A stretch of DNA of 64,000 nt from Turnera subulata (GCA_028386065.3 JAKUCV010000897.1:142869-206868), one strand, 5' to 3'; counted from the first letter of the stretch, positions 1-11,490 are shown. The notes: generated by a model not told the origin, from the letters alone. Translations and numbers: made by a program.

Positions 1-1189
1 TTACAATCAAACAATGACACGTGTTCCAAACTCATTGATTGTAAATAGAAAGTTATAAAATAAAATAAAATTTAGCAAGTTAGATGACTGTTATTTTTCA
101 CATCTTTCATTTTATCTCTTTCTTTTTTCGATCTTCTTTATACTGCAATCTTTCTCTATTCTTAATCATCTTGCCCTTAGTTTCCTCGCTACCTCTGCAA
201 CCCTTGTAAAAGTGAAGTGGAGAAACTTTTAGACCTTTGAATCTCCTCCTTCAATTCCAATTGCAATTTTTTTATATTTATTTTTTTATAGTTTGTTTCA
301 TTACTCCAATTATTTCATATTGATGGCTCGTTTATTAGGAGAACGAGTAATCTCACATTCTTCTTCTAGAAATTAGTTATCTATAAAGTCATTATAATTT
401 TATATTAACAAAAATTGAAATGTCACTTTTTCAATTTTATATTTTATAAAGTGACAATTTCTTAAATAAACTCGGCATTTTATTAATGAACTAAAAATTT
501 TGAGATTAGCTTTCATTTTCTTCGTGATAAAGTACAAGAGAAATCTCTCGTTATTAAATATATTAGCGCTCATGATCATATGGTTCATATTGTAACCAAA
601 CCATTACATACCACTTTCTTTTGAATTTTAAGGTTATATAGCGAGACAAGATTGGGACAAAAATAGTTCTGCATTTAGTGTATCACGACAGGACATGAAT
701 TTAAAACATGATGGACATACTTGAAAATTTTTTAAAATTTATGTTCTCTGTAGGGAAGATCGAACCACTAAAACCGAATACGTAGTTAACACATATCAAA
801 TGGCTAAAAACTAAGTAACTTCTTGTTGATGCCAAAACACTCTTTCTAAAACTTTGAGCTTTTTCCTTAGCTTTAAAAAAGAATTGAAGTGAAAGAAAAA
901 ATGGTATGCCATCCTACATAGATTTAGGTTTTACATATAATATTGTTGACCAAGGTCGCAATTAAAAATATGCTTTCTCTTCTAACAAATTTCTTTAGGT
1001 ATGGTTCTTTATCATCTTTTTTAACTAAATCTATAATTGGTTCTTTTATATTTGGGCATTAGTGGAGGATCATTTTTATAATATAGGGAAATAATTTATT
1101 TTTATCTTTGGTATTTTTTTTTAAGGAGATGGTTTTAATTTTGAAGAGTTATAGTTATATCAGTTATAACAATATCTTTTAGAAAATAT
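1..1189. other. Intergenic, AT-rich
   Basis: No reading frame longer than about 60 codons with recognisable content, no RNA gene and no clear element ends. A G-box-like ACACGTGT lies near position 17, but no gene follows it closely. I see nothing else here. Confidence 0.6.
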
Positions 1190-1409
1190 TGATGGCAGAG
1201 TGTACAGGGTAATCCGGGCATGGCAGGTACGAGTGGCCTCTTGCGCAATAGCTTTGGGAGTTTTATTGAAGATTTTTCAGCTTGGGTTGGCCTCACATAT
1301 GCTCTTATAGCAAAATTATCTGCAATTCAGTATGGGCTCATTTTAGTGTGGGATTTTGGCTTCTGCCAAGTTATTATAGTGAGTGATTCTCTGGTAGCTG
1401 CCACTCTTA

Positions 1410-1745
1410 TGTTAATTTTTAAAAAGAAAGAAAGAAGAAGAGTTTTCGTTTTCTTCCTATTAGAAAACTAATAACCGAAAGATAAAGCAGTAAAAGATTT
1501 CCTAAAAGATAGACTTTCAAAGACTTCCTAAAAAATTTTCCAAATATTCCAAAGATTTGGCAACCGAATAACTAATTCAGTGGAAGACCTTCCATACACA
1601 ATCCTATAGAGTACATTAGTGTTCCTAATTAGTACACGTAGCCTTCCTTCACCATAACTACAAAATTCTTCCACAAAGTTCTCAAAGTACCAGCTTCTTC
1701 TAGATAATTTTCAAAAGATCTTCAGCAAGAGAATCAACTCCAACA
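1410..1745 (-). repeat. TRIM LTR (left copy; 3' LTR in element sense)
   Basis: 336 bp, starts TGTTAATTTT and ends CTCCAACA. It aligns along its whole length with 2100-2450, with scattered substitutions and a few short indels. Confidence 0.85.
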
Positions 1746-2099
1746 CTCCCCTAATCCTATTGCCTGAACTTCCACTCAGCTCACAATTCTGATGTGTATC
1801 AATTTCTTTAGTCCTAACAAATAGTTTAAACCAAAGCTCCAAAGTTTCTTGCAACCGAAATTCTTCTGCGACATTTCCTTGAAAACTTTCTTCTCCATAC
1901 CTTTATTAATCCATCTGCATTTGTTCAAATCCTACAAAACAAACTTCTGAAACTTCTTGCCACAAGATTCCACACAAAAGAGAGACTCTAACCAACCAAT
2001 AAACTCTAAAAATATATCCTTTCCCTCAAATTCTCAAAGGATACTAAAAGATACTAAAGATTCAAAAGAGGTCCGTAAGATCACGGGGCTCCGCTACCA

Positions 2100-2450
2100 T
2101 GTTAATTTGTAAAAAGAAAGAAAGAAAAAGAGTTTCATTCCTATTTAAAAACTAAGAACCCAAAGATAGATCAGTAAAACATTTCTCAAACGATAAACTT
2201 CCAAAGACTTTCCAACTTTCCAAAAAATTTTCAAAAAGATATCCCAAAGATGTGGCAACCGAATAACTATTCAATTCAAGACCTTCCATACACAATCCTT
2301 GGATTTATAGAGTACATTAGTGTTCCTAGTTAGTACATGTAGCCTTTACCTTCACCATTACTATAAAATTTTTCTACAAAGTTCTCAAAGTACCAGCTTT
2401 TTTTAGATAATTCTCAAAAGATCTTCTAAGCAAGAGGATCAACTCCAACT
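2100..2450 (-). repeat. TRIM LTR (right copy; 5' LTR in element sense)
   Basis: 351 bp, starts TGTTAATTTG and ends CTCCAACT. Its left edge abuts the putative PBS in element sense. Confidence 0.85.
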
Positions 2451-3160
2451 TCTTATTCTTTGAGGTAGCTCATCAATGCACCTTTAACTTTTCCTTCTCC
2501 GAGATAATTGGAGATTTATGTCTCGTCCATGGCAGTGTACCCTCATTCATATCCTACGAGAAACTAATTTCTGCACAGACCTGTTAGCGAAGCTGGGTGT
2601 TTCTTGACAGGACTATCTAAAGGTGTGGCGCTCTCCTTCCTCGAAACTACTGCCAATTTTGCAAGTTGAACTTTGTAGTATTGTGTATGTATTTAAAAAA
2701 AATCTATTTCCATACCCTCTCTCTCCCAACAAATTACTCTAACATTTTCCTCTTTACTCCCACCAATAAAATACCATTGTATTTTGTATGGAACTTCACT
2801 GATAAATATTACACACAAAAAAAAAGATTAAGGTCACTCTTATGGAGGAATAAGGAATCCCAAAAAAATTGAGATTGAAGAGTTAACAAAACAAAGAATA
2901 GAGAGAATTTTCATGTGCCTATTGTTGATTTAGGGCTTCGAGCAATAGCCAATGGTTTGGGTTCTGTGGAGAGTTTTTTTTTGAAAAAAATAAAATGGCA
3001 CGGGAGATGTAAAACAAAAATTATTGTTAAGGAAACAACCAATTCTTTTACCAGAATGAACATAAATTTCGTTGTTGTCATTTCGCTTATTCTTTCATAA
3101 ATCATTATCAGATTTTCCTATGGCTGATTTTGATCAAAGATTTCGAGTAGGTATACATTA

Positions 3161-3201
3161 ATATACAACTTCAATTCGACAAAAAAAATATACAACTTCA
3201 A
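3161..3201 (+). repeat. Micro-insertion with A tail and 14-bp target duplication
   Basis: ATATACAACTTCAA occurs at 3161-3174 and again at 3188-3201. The 13 bp between them are TTCGAC followed by A7. The pattern is a direct duplication around a few bases plus an A run, as expected for an extremely 5'-truncated LINE insertion. Confidence 0.6.
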
Positions 3202-4244
3202 AATCTTAAAGGACCCTATAGGTAATAGTCTAAGCGGTGAAAAGTTAGACATTTACACAAGATTTTGGATTCAATCTCCATAGTTGGAACTTGAAAGGGC
3301 TGTTCCAGTAATGTATCTTATTTTATTTTAAATTGATCAATATCGTGTGCTCTGGGCCAATTAAAAAATAAATTTTTTTGTACATCATAATTTCATAAAT
3401 TATTATAATCTCAACCTCAACTCCAAATTACTCTCAATCTTGAAGTCCAACTTATGATCCTTTGGAACTTAATCCAAAGGAGATGCCATAATTAAAAAAT
3501 AAATCTTGAAAAGTCTACATTATTTTTGCACTAAAAAAATTAATCTTATTGCGTGAGCATGAGGTGCCAAGAAGTAAAAAATTAATGATGAATAACATTA
3601 TCTTGTCGTATGGGTTCTTTGGCATAAAAAATCTAAGAAATCCAACCTTTCTAGTTTTTCTGGCTTTGGTTAAAAAATTCACTAGGCCTAGCTAAGCTAA
3701 TCTAAATTCTTTTGGAATGATCTAAAAAAAAAATTTGTTTGAATTATTTCTTAAGAAAACTTTTTTTTGATAATTTTTTTAAAAGAAAACTTCTTAAATT
3801 AAAGCCAAAACTACTTTCTCCGGGAAAGAAGCCATAAATTTCGTCCTCTTTGTAATAAGGAAGGAAAAAGAAACAATCTGCAAGTAAAATATAATAAACT
3901 GTAACTTATCAACAAAAATTAATGGGGTAATAATAATTGCTATATATTAATGCTCGTCACAAAGAAACTCGTTATACGCACCAAAGAAAGAAAAAGAACC
4001 TCGCTGCATAATATATCCACAGAAAAGAATTCGGGGTGTTTAAGCAAAAAAAAGGAAAATTGCGGTGACCGACGTGGATGATAAATACGAACTGATAAAC
4101 GTGATAGGATAGGATCATAGGAATGCAACGCCAAAAAAAAAAAAAAAAAGCCTTGATAGTAATGGAGGAGAGCCGTGACGACTTGGTTTTTATCCACACA
4201 GAAATCGTTGTGTCTTTGGTAAGAGACTCCTTTATCATTCATAC

Positions 4245-4250
4245 GACGTC
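4245..4250. promoter_or_regulatory. GACGTC palindrome upstream of ETFA
   Basis: ACGACGTCGTC lies about 125 bp before the ETFA start codon. GACGTC is a known bZIP-binding core in plants. Its use here is inference. Confidence 0.25.
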
Positions 4251-4374
4251 GTCTTTTTGTAGGAACTATTTTATTTCCTACCGTCAGTGTCCGTTGTCTC
4301 CCTCATCACCCCACCCACCAGTAAAGAAAACACAGAGAGACGGTTCAATCGATCAAACCACAGAGCACACAATA

Positions 4375-7300
4375 ATGCTTAGAGCTCTCAAAACCGCAAC
4401 GCCTCTCCCTCGAATAACCTCACTAACCTCCATTTGCAGATCCGTAAGTTCTTCCCCTGCCTAATCCGTTCCAAAATGACGATAATCTGTTACGGATTTT
4501 AAGTATTTTCCGAATTCGTTAACCGGACTCGTTTTTTTTCTTTTGTTAATAAGTAGGCTAGCACGTTAGTGATCGCCGAACATGAAGGCGGCGCGATCAA
4601 TGCTCCGTCGGTGAGTGCAGTAGAGGCGGCCAAGTCTTTGGGCGAAGGCAATTCCATTTCCCTGCTGTTAGCCGGTTCCGGTACCTCCCTCCATGACGCC
4701 GCCGCACGTGCCGCTTCCTTCCACCCCGCGATTTCCCAGGTTCTTCTTCTATTTCGGCTATCGTAGTGCGGCTTTGTTATTTTCACTGGACGCGACAAAA
4801 AGCTTTGATGAAGTTTTTTGTTCGGGAATGATATGAGTTCAATTTTTTTTTTGTGGTTTTTGTTGGGGTTTATGTAGGTGCTTGTGGTCGATTCCGATAA
4901 ATTTGCTCGTCCTTTGGCTGAACCTTGGGCAAGGTTAGTTCATTTGGTCCAGCAGAAAGGTGGCTACTCGCATATCGTCGCTGCTTCGAATTCTTTCGGG
5001 AAAAATGTACTGCCGCGTGCAGCGGCTCTGTTAGATGTTTCTCCAGTTACTGATGTTGTTAATATTTCCGGTTCTAATCAATTTGTCAGGTGATTTACTC
5101 TAGTGTTCTTGTTTTGTAATTTTCCCGATTTGTTATCATTTGGTAGCTATGAGATTCTTCTCTGGCAGTGCAGCTAGCATCCGTACATCAATTAGATCCT
5201 TTGGTAGTTGGTCCATGATCACTCTTTCTCTGTTCCATGGACTAGTACTAGCTATGAGATTGACGGTGGAGGTCCACAACCAAATTATACAGTTCATGAT
5301 TTTTTAGGTTAAGCCTCGGATGCACATCAATTAGATCATTCTGCAGCCGGTCATATCTTAATGGCCCACTAGCTTCCATGTACCAAACTTGATTCCCTTG
5401 CTCGTTGCAGCCTGATTTGAATGAATAGGAAGAAAAAAAAAAAAAGATAGCTTTTGCATGTAAAATTACGAGCCTGAGCAAACTTGGATGTTCCCAGATA
5501 CGTGATTTATTACGGCTAATGTCTTGTGCCTAGGTAAGGAATAGTGACAAAGGAGTTAGGAATACCGTCAAAATTTTCACTGATTTTATATGGTAAGAGA
5601 GGAAAATAATGCACTTACGAATATTAAAAAATACTTTCTTTGTTCCTCTTTCCTTTGTCTGATTGTGAATTTACTGTGTTCTTTTTGGTATACATTCTGT
5701 TCTATTTTTCGTTTATTATTGAATATGATTTGTTTAGTCTAATACTAATCCGGTTTTGTTATGTTCTACTATGTGATACAGGCCAATTTATGCCGGAAAT
5801 GCACTCTGTACAGTTCGATATATTGGCAGCAACCCTTGTATGTTAACCATTAGAACAACCTCGTTTCCTGTCCCATCAGCCTTAGCTGATTCTAAGTCTA
5901 ATGAAGTTCCTGTTAACCAGGTTGATCTCTCAACCCTTGATGAAGGTCTGTGTACCGTTTTTTTCCTCTGCACTAAAGGTTTATGTCATGGTCTCTGCCT
6001 TATCATGTAGCATTTGTCTGGTTTATATCTTTTTTGCTGAATATCTCTGTTTAAAGAATTAATCGTTTTTGATGGCTTGTTTTTAGAGTACTTTTATGTG
6101 GTAACGAATTATATGTCCTAATAGTTTCTCATATTTTGATTGCAGATTCTGTTGGTAAATCTAGATATATATCACAAACCTCTCAAGATACAGAGCGCCC
6201 TGATCTAGGAAATGCAAAAATCGTGGTCACTGGGGGACGGGCCTTGAAAAATGCAGAGAACTTCAAAATGATTGATAAACTTGCAGAAAAACTTGGTGCA
6301 GCAGGTGGGTTTCTGAAATATATCTCAAATGTTGTGCTTGTATGTTTCTTATGCTTCTGATGTAAAGAATGAGTATGTACTTGTTTCTATTCAGAAGTTT
6401 GTAAAACATTGAATTATCTTCTGTCATGCACCTCTAGAAGTGCGTATTTTTTTAGATGATCTTTTTCTCTTTAAATCACTAGTGATATGACCATTTTCAG
6501 TAGCATCTTTCTTATATTTTTTAATTCTTTTCAGTTGGTGCTACCCGTGCTGCTGTTGATGCGGGTTTCGTTCCAAATGAACTCCAGGTAATATTTGCCA
6601 TTATGGTGCTTCTTACTGACATTCAAGTCTACCGCAAAATTTATTCTGATGTATCAAGTCTCATATATCAGTTGCTTACTGTGGATCACACATGTTGCTC
6701 TTTGAAAACGTTGTGAAATGTAATTATCTGGTTTTTTGGTCCACTGAAATTTGCATGAAGTTGTAATTGTTCTATTGCCTTGAATTGCAACATGCATTGG
6801 GGGGGCCTGCGAAAGAGGTGCTATTGATTTTGAAACCATCCTGTGCGGAGATATACAATATCCATGTCTTTTAATTTTGCTGTTGCTTGGTTGACCAGGT
6901 TGGTCAGACTGGAAAAATTGTTGCCCCAGAGTTGTATATGGCTTTTGGTGTTTCTGGGGCCATTCAACACTTAGCTGGCATGAGGGATTCCAGAGTCATT
7001 GTTGCTGTAAATAAAGATGCAGATGCTCCAATTTTTGAGGTAATAATACTTTTTTTTGGTTGAAAGGTAATAATACTTTTATCTCATGTCGGAAATACCT
7101 GGATTATTACAAAACTCATTCTTGGTTGCATAGAAGGGTAGGCTCATGCATACAAATTACTGCTTTTGTTTAACAGCATGTTTGAATTTTCTTTCACTTA
7201 CCACAAAAAGTCCTGGAAATTGGATAGACCTTTATCTACGGAATGTATACTTTAGTTGAAATCTGGTTGCTCTAGATTCGTTAATATGATCGTTGATGCG

Positions 7301-8568
7301 TGGGTGCCCTATTTTCCTTTCCAGAGTTGAGTGATATACAACTATAGGTCCTTAGTCATTAAGTATGTAAGTTCTGGGTAGAGTTGGTTGTTTGCTTTAC
7401 CTTTAACCCAGTCCATAAGTTTCGACACCAAATCATCCTATGGTTTTTCAATTAATCTAGCATTTGCGAAAACCAAAATGGCAAAGTTACTTAATATAAA
7501 CTTTGATTACATTTCTCAAGTATTTGTGTAGTAGTCCAACTGAATCAATAAAATAATCAACGCATGAACAAGATCATTTTGGTTGAGCTAGCAGAAATTT
7601 AACAGAACCAGTTATGGTGAAGCTAAGATGAATTGCATTCTCGATTAATGGGAATATTGCAAACTTGCTATTTTTGAATTGGTAGAATGAAGTATGTAAT
7701 ATCTACTTTAAAATTTTCTAAAACAATTAAAAAGCTGGAGGAAGAATACCATATCGCTCATGCAGCATCTACCCCTAGCAAATCGTTGCATAAGAGGCAG
7801 TGCAACATAACCTACTATAACATTTCAGAAAACTATAAACTTGGGCTTCATTAAGTGAATTCTGTTGCTGAAACAGCATAATGGTACTTGTTGGCTCCAG
7901 AGATTAGCATATTTCTACTGCAAGTCTATCATACTTTTTTATCCTGAAGATAAAAGGATACAAGATGCTAAAGAACAAAAAAAACAAAAGTGAAAAAAAA
8001 AAATTTAAAGCAAAGATTCAGGTCCTAATGGTGAATGCTATTGGCATCTCATTCTTCTAATTCAACTGACAAGAGTCCAGTACATAGAGTTTAGTTGGAG
8101 TAGAAAAATTATTTTGGAGTGCATTAAGCATTGGAAGAAGCACAACTACCTGTACGTCCATAGTTTGCTCAATAAAACAAGCATCTTACTAGTTGGGAAT
8201 CACTTCAAGAGATGGAAGTGGTCTTAGATCTCTTTCTTCTGTGTTTTGCATGATTTTTTTGGCTGCTGAATTAGACTTTCACTGCACTTTCTTCTAAAAG
8301 ACAATTTTATTTTATTTTTTCTGCATTTTCCTGTTTCTGAAGATTACACGTTACAGGCAAAGGCCAAGATACAGGACAACACTCTGCGCATCTTGATTTG
8401 TCATGCCGTGTCTTCCTTGTTTATATGTACTGGCGTTGTTGCCTGAACTTATTAATATTTTTCCTGAATGCTTGGTGTGTTTGTCTGCAGGTGGCTGATT
8501 ATGGTCTTGTTGGTGATCTTTTTGAGGTGATACCAGAGTTATTGGAGAAGCTTCCTGAGAAAAAGTAG
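4375..8568 (+). CDS. ETFA: Electron transfer flavoprotein subunit alpha, mitochondrial
   Basis: Eight exons join into 352 codons: 4375-4443, 4557-4739, 4878-5089, 5782-5945, 6146-6304, 6535-6587, 6899-7039, 8491-8568; every intron is GT...AG. In the family, this subunit binds FAD with ETF-beta in the mitochondrial matrix and carries electrons from acyl-CoA-type dehydrogenases (in plants isovaleryl-CoA and 2-hydroxyglutarate dehydrogenases) to ETF-ubiquinone oxidoreductase. Exon 1 encodes a basic, Ser/Thr-rich leader suited to mitochondrial import. The N-terminal ETF domain starts at [10 protein letters not shown] (exon 2). The FAD-binding C-terminal domain carries the family signature from [16 protein letters not shown] to VIVAVN (about residues 292-318), then NKDADAPIF and [16 protein letters not shown]. 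The length fits plant ETF-alpha (about 350-365). Intron 7 is 1.45 kb. A micro-insertion at 7038-7080 duplicated the exon 7 donor. The gene looks intact. Confidence 0.96.
7038..7080 (-). repeat. Micro-insertion duplicating the ETFA exon 7 donor
   Basis: AGGTAATAATACTTTT is present at 7038-7053 and 7065-7080, around the 11-bp insert TTTTGGTTGAA (complement TTCAACCAAAA, A-tailed on the minus strand). The duplicated segment includes the exon 7 GT donor, so a second AAAG/GTAATA donor lies 27 bp downstream of the real one. Confidence 0.65.
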
Positions 8569-8618
8569 GCTAGTGTACTTCAAATCTTCAAATGCTGATG
8601 GGATGCATTATTTATGTC

Positions 8619-8624
8619 AATAAA
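8619..8624 (+). terminator. ETFA poly(A) signal AATAAA
   Basis: A canonical AATAAA occurs 51 bp after the ETFA stop codon, at the expected distance in the 3' UTR. Confidence 0.5.
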
Positions 8625-8720
8625 ATGTCCAATTAAATGTAAACACGATGAAACAGTTTCAGTACAAAAATAATGGAAGCAAAAAAGTTGGTTCAGCTGG
8701 TAAAATATTGAAATGCAAAT

Positions 8721-8886
8721 CAGGTGAAACTTGCTTTTTTTTTGAACGTCAAAAGATTGCTTTCATTTAACTGATGTCACCGGTAATTACAGTATGAAAA
8801 AGATCAGGGAGCTGGTCAGCACACAGTCCCGAAAACTGTGTGATCCTAGCATGTTTGGCCACTATATCAGCAGGTGAAACTTGCTT
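8721..8886 (-). mobile_element. Severely 5'-truncated LINE insertion with 16-bp TSD
   Basis: The 16-bp duplication CAGGTGAAACTTGCTT is exact at 8721-8736 and 8871-8886. The 134-bp insert (8737-8870) starts with a T run on the plus strand, the poly(A) tail of a minus-strand copy. Read on the minus strand it encodes ADIVAKHAR and continues to a D-I-S ending, the extreme C-terminus of a plant LINE RNase H domain (the usual form is ADfLAkhA...P..l...D). Only this tail and a short 3' UTR were inserted. Confidence 0.85.
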
Positions 8887-9577
8887 GAGCTTCCGCTTCA
8901 TGAGCTGGTGGGAGCCTGGGACGGAAAGCTTTGCATGACACAACAAAATAAAAATAAAAATATATACTACCGCCATAGGAGATCATGGCTAGATAACACC
9001 TGCTTTTCAAATAAGCATGTACCATTTAGCACCTCCCGTTTTGAATTTCAGAGTATCGAATCAAAAGAGACAAATCCCGGTTTGGTTGGATGAGGAATTT
9101 GAAGTAGTTAATAGCTTGAGATGAACAGGCAATATGCGCGAATAATGCTAAGTCTAAAATGTAGGATCGTAGAATGTAGATTGATTTAAATAATGTACAG
9201 AAGTAAAATGAATTGAAAAGCTTGGCATCGAAAACGTTAGAAGTTTTGATTGAAATCATGTGCTTGAGGTTGAGGATAGTAGAACGGAAATTTGTTCAGC
9301 TGAGGACATTCATGTTGTTCCTTCCATTTTTCCTTGTCAAAATCCATACCTGTTACGTCAGATCTGTCCTACTTTAACAATAGTTAATACTTAGATGGCC
9401 TTCATTAAAAAAAAAAAAGGAAAAAAAGTTGGTCACTTTCCCTCTCGACTTGCCTTCAAATGTAAACGGATTAAAATGATATGGTGTTTCTTAATAGTTA
9501 CATATTTACATTTCGTCGGAAAAAGCATGACTAGTCCTTTGTTCAATATAAAGCTTGTGAAAAAGGATAACAAGGTT
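8887..9577. other. Intergenic between ETFA and tRNA-Gly
   Basis: AT-rich, with A runs at 9409-9418 and nearby. I see no gene or element ends. Confidence 0.5.
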
Positions 9578-9648
9578 GCGCATCTAGTGTAGTGGTATCA
9601 TAGTACCCTCCCACGGTACTGACCGGGGTTCGATTCCCCGGATGCGCA
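9578..9648 (+). tRNA. tRNA-Gly (anticodon CCC)
   Basis: The sequence is a 71-nt cloverleaf. The acceptor stem GCGCATC pairs with GATGCGC, discriminator A. The D-arm contains AGTGGTATC. The anticodon stem GTACC/GGTAC encloses the loop CTCCCAC with anticodon CCC at 9610-9612. The T-arm is CCGGGGTTCGATTCCCCGG. The A-box (TAGTGTAGTGG) and B-box (GGTTCGATTCC) match consensus. A TTTTT pol III terminator follows directly at 9649-9653, and a CAA motif typical of plant tRNA start sites lies at 9571-9573. It reads GGG codons. No intron and no CCA are encoded, as expected for a nuclear gene. Confidence 0.95.
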
Positions 9649-9977
9649 TTTTTCAAAACTGGATTTGGTAGTTTCGACTTTCGAGTTCAGAACCTAACGA
9701 TCATATTCACATTTTATTTTTGTTTCTTCTCAAATCAACAATCAATCCTCAGGCTATGAGACAACAAATATAGGCGAACCAACCTATTTACAGCTGAATT
9801 TTGTTAAGCATGGCCCCACTCTCAATGGGATGTGGAGTTGAAAAGTATCTTCCTGGAGTTAGATCATTTAATTGTTTTAGTCAATCTATTTGGCTCCTTA
9901 TGGATTTGCAATCACATTTGTTCCAGTTATGTTATGTAGCACACCAAACTTACAAAAAAATGAAAAATTTGACTATG

Positions 9978-10095
9978 TAGAAGTCCTGTAGGTTAGGTTA
10001 TTTCTTTTTTTGTTGTTGTGAGTAAAAAAAAAAAAACATAGAAGTCCCGTAGGTTAGGTTATTTTTTTTTGTTGTTGTGAGTAAAAAAAAAAAAC
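9978..10095. repeat. 61-bp tandem duplication
   Basis: Two nearly identical units begin TAGAAGTCC at 9978 and 10039. Each contains GTAGGTTAGGTTATTT, a T run, GTTGTTGTGAGT and an A run. Confidence 0.8.
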
Positions 10096-10668
10096 ACAAC
10101 AGTAGTGTCGCCATCGCCTTTGATTTGAGTTACATTTTGGAATTAGACCCTCTTTATTGGAGAGACCTTTTATCTGGACACAACAAACATCTAGTTAGCC
10201 CCATGCATCATAGACCAGGAATTTCTATGGAGTTAACAACCACCACCACCACCATCACTATGCAGAATGTTATATTCGACTACATCACACATATATGAGT
10301 TTGACAGATAGATAGCTAAAGCACAAATTGCTACGTCACCATCCTAGATGGACGATAATTAGGTTTTGTGCTTGATAGTCTAGTCATTGATATCAAGCAT
10401 CTTTTGATTCTAAGCCGGGCAATAGCGATTTCCCAATGTATATAGGGAGGTAATCATTGTGCACATATTTTAGGGTAGTATGCCTCCTATTTTGGTGTGG
10501 GTGTAACTAATTTTTTGGATCTTCCCATTGTAATTGGTAACCTGTTAGTTGAAAGAAGGGGTTTGGGGTGGGTAGGGAATTTTTCTGCTCAAACATTTAA
10601 ATACCTTGTTAATTTTTTCTTTTTTTTTTTCATTTCAATAGCATAATAACATATATATGCAAAAACCA

Positions 10669-10714
10669 TTAACAAGCGGAGGAGTTTTTTTGAGTGTTAA
10701 CAAGCGGAGGAGTT
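10669..10714 (-). repeat. Micro-insertion with 18-bp duplication
   Basis: TTAACAAGCGGAGGAGTT is exact at 10669-10686 and 10697-10714. It flanks the 10-bp insert TTTTTGAGTG, T-leading and so A-tailed on the minus strand. Confidence 0.6.
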
Positions 10715-11108
10715 ATACTGGGACACTAGTACGCAAAATAGAGACATATAATACTCAAATCAAAAAAATAGAAGCATACAATACTGTTCGAATAGCAATA
10801 AAAATAATTTGTGCAGATACTTGACAATCTCGATTGGAGCTTCAAAATGCATATTTACCTTGAAAAACAGATGTATTCATAAACAAATTAAAAGCATGCA
10901 AAAGCCTCAGTGATGTCTTTTTTCCTGTTCTGTTGTTTTATAACCTTAAGCTTTTCTTTCTTTTGCACTAAAGAAAGAAAAACATTTAAGTAGAAAATAT
11001 CGATGCACAAACAGACCATTTCTACAAGTTGGGTGCGTAATCTGTCTTTGAAATTAGGCCTGATACATAGACTGTCATTATCCTTAAAAATAAAGGATAT
11101 ATACCTCA

Positions 11109-11158
11109 AAATATATATTTCTTTTTTTTTTTTTGGGTAGGAAATATATATTTCTTTT
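11109..11158 (-). repeat. Micro-insertion with 17-bp duplication
   Basis: AAATATATATTTCTTTT occurs at 11109-11125 and 11142-11158, around a T9 run plus GGGTAGG. Confidence 0.55.
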
Positions 11159-11264
11159 GGTACACACTTACCTCATATATTAGATAGCACCGATGATTAT
11201 ATACATGGAGGGTCTTAAGGTGATCAGCATATATATTATTGATACGACGAAAAATTCAGGTAGA

Positions 11265-11311
11265 AGAGCATAATTTTTCTTGGATTTCAAAAAGAGAGCA
11301 TCATTTTTCTT
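11265..11311 (+). repeat. Micro-insertion with 17-bp duplication (one mismatch)
   Basis: AGAGCATAATTTTTCTT at 11265-11281 and AGAGCATCATTTTTCTT at 11295-11311 flank GGATTTCAAAAAG. Confidence 0.5.
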
Positions 11312-11490
11312 TGTACTACAAGAGTGATGATAAACTTTTGCATGACCTTGACCTCAACAGATAATTAATGATGTGGCCCTTAAATCTCAATTTATGCGAA
11401 TGACATCTATTCGATCGGTTCATGCACTGCTACAGGCAGTGGTCTCAATCTAGAATGGGAGAGAGAGGGAGAAGAGCTAAAGAATTGGAA

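Larger units (their letters stand above)
1410..2450 (-). mobile_element. TRIM (terminal-repeat retrotransposon in miniature), 1,041 bp
   Basis: Two direct terminal repeats (1410-1745 and 2100-2450) enclose only about 354 bp without coding capacity. The 5-bp target-site duplication TCTTA is present at 1405-1409 and 2451-2455. The left repeat runs TG...CA; the right repeat ends CT, one base off. Read on the minus strand, the LTR end is followed directly by TGGTAGCGGAGCC (complement of 2087-2099), which I take as the primer binding site. A purine run AGGGGAG (complement of 1746-1752) sits just before the other LTR, where a polypurine tract belongs. The LTRs have diverged substantially by eye, so the insertion is old. 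It sits inside the RNase H remnant described above. Confidence 0.88.
1190..2701 (+). pseudogene. LINE 3' fragment: RNase H domain (RVT_3 type), split by a TRIM
   Basis: Before the TRIM, frame 1211-1409 reads GNPGMAGTSGLLRN, then an alanine/leucine-rich helix and the segment VIIVSDSLVAATL. This matches the plant LINE RNase H pattern (GNPG..G.GG..R, later SDS). After the TRIM, 2455-2625 continues the same domain with a frameshift: EVAHQCTFNFSFSEIIGD, then TLIHILRETNFCTDLLAKLG, equivalent to the usual v.l.HilREaN..AD.LAk ending. The reading ends near an A8 run at 2693-2701 that may be the LINE poly(A) tail. The metal-binding aspartate region upstream of GNPG is out of frame, so the piece is dead. 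Assignment to the RNase H family is firm; the exact 5' end is not. Confidence 0.75.
2702..4374. other. Intergenic and ETFA upstream region
   Basis: AT-rich, with short overlapping ORFs on both strands that look like chance. It holds an A-run around 4133-4149, the palindrome GACGTC at 4245-4250 (a bZIP/CRE-type core inside ACGACGTCGTC), and the probable ETFA leader downstream of it. Small duplications flanking short inserts occur at 3161-3201 and, less convincingly, at 3753-3792. Confidence 0.5.
9649..11490. other. Intergenic, simple repeats
   Basis: This stretch holds a 61-bp tandem duplication (9978-10095), several short duplications listed separately, and A/T runs. I see no gene. Confidence 0.5.

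Noticed and set aside
2911..3105. Overlapping 61-64 codon ORFs on both strands
   Set aside because: Short, no domain, overlapping on both strands; probably chance.
3753..3792. Another micro-insertion (AAGAAAACTT duplication)
   Set aside because: The duplication is only 10 bp and lies in A/T-homopolymer sequence; too easily chance.
8767..8976. 69-codon minus ORF as a gene
   Set aside because: Its C-terminal half is the LINE RNase H stub and the rest is flanking DNA across the target duplication.
9978..10095. LINE micro-insertion explanation for the 61-bp duplication
   Set aside because: The whole unit including both homopolymers is repeated, which is plain tandem duplication.
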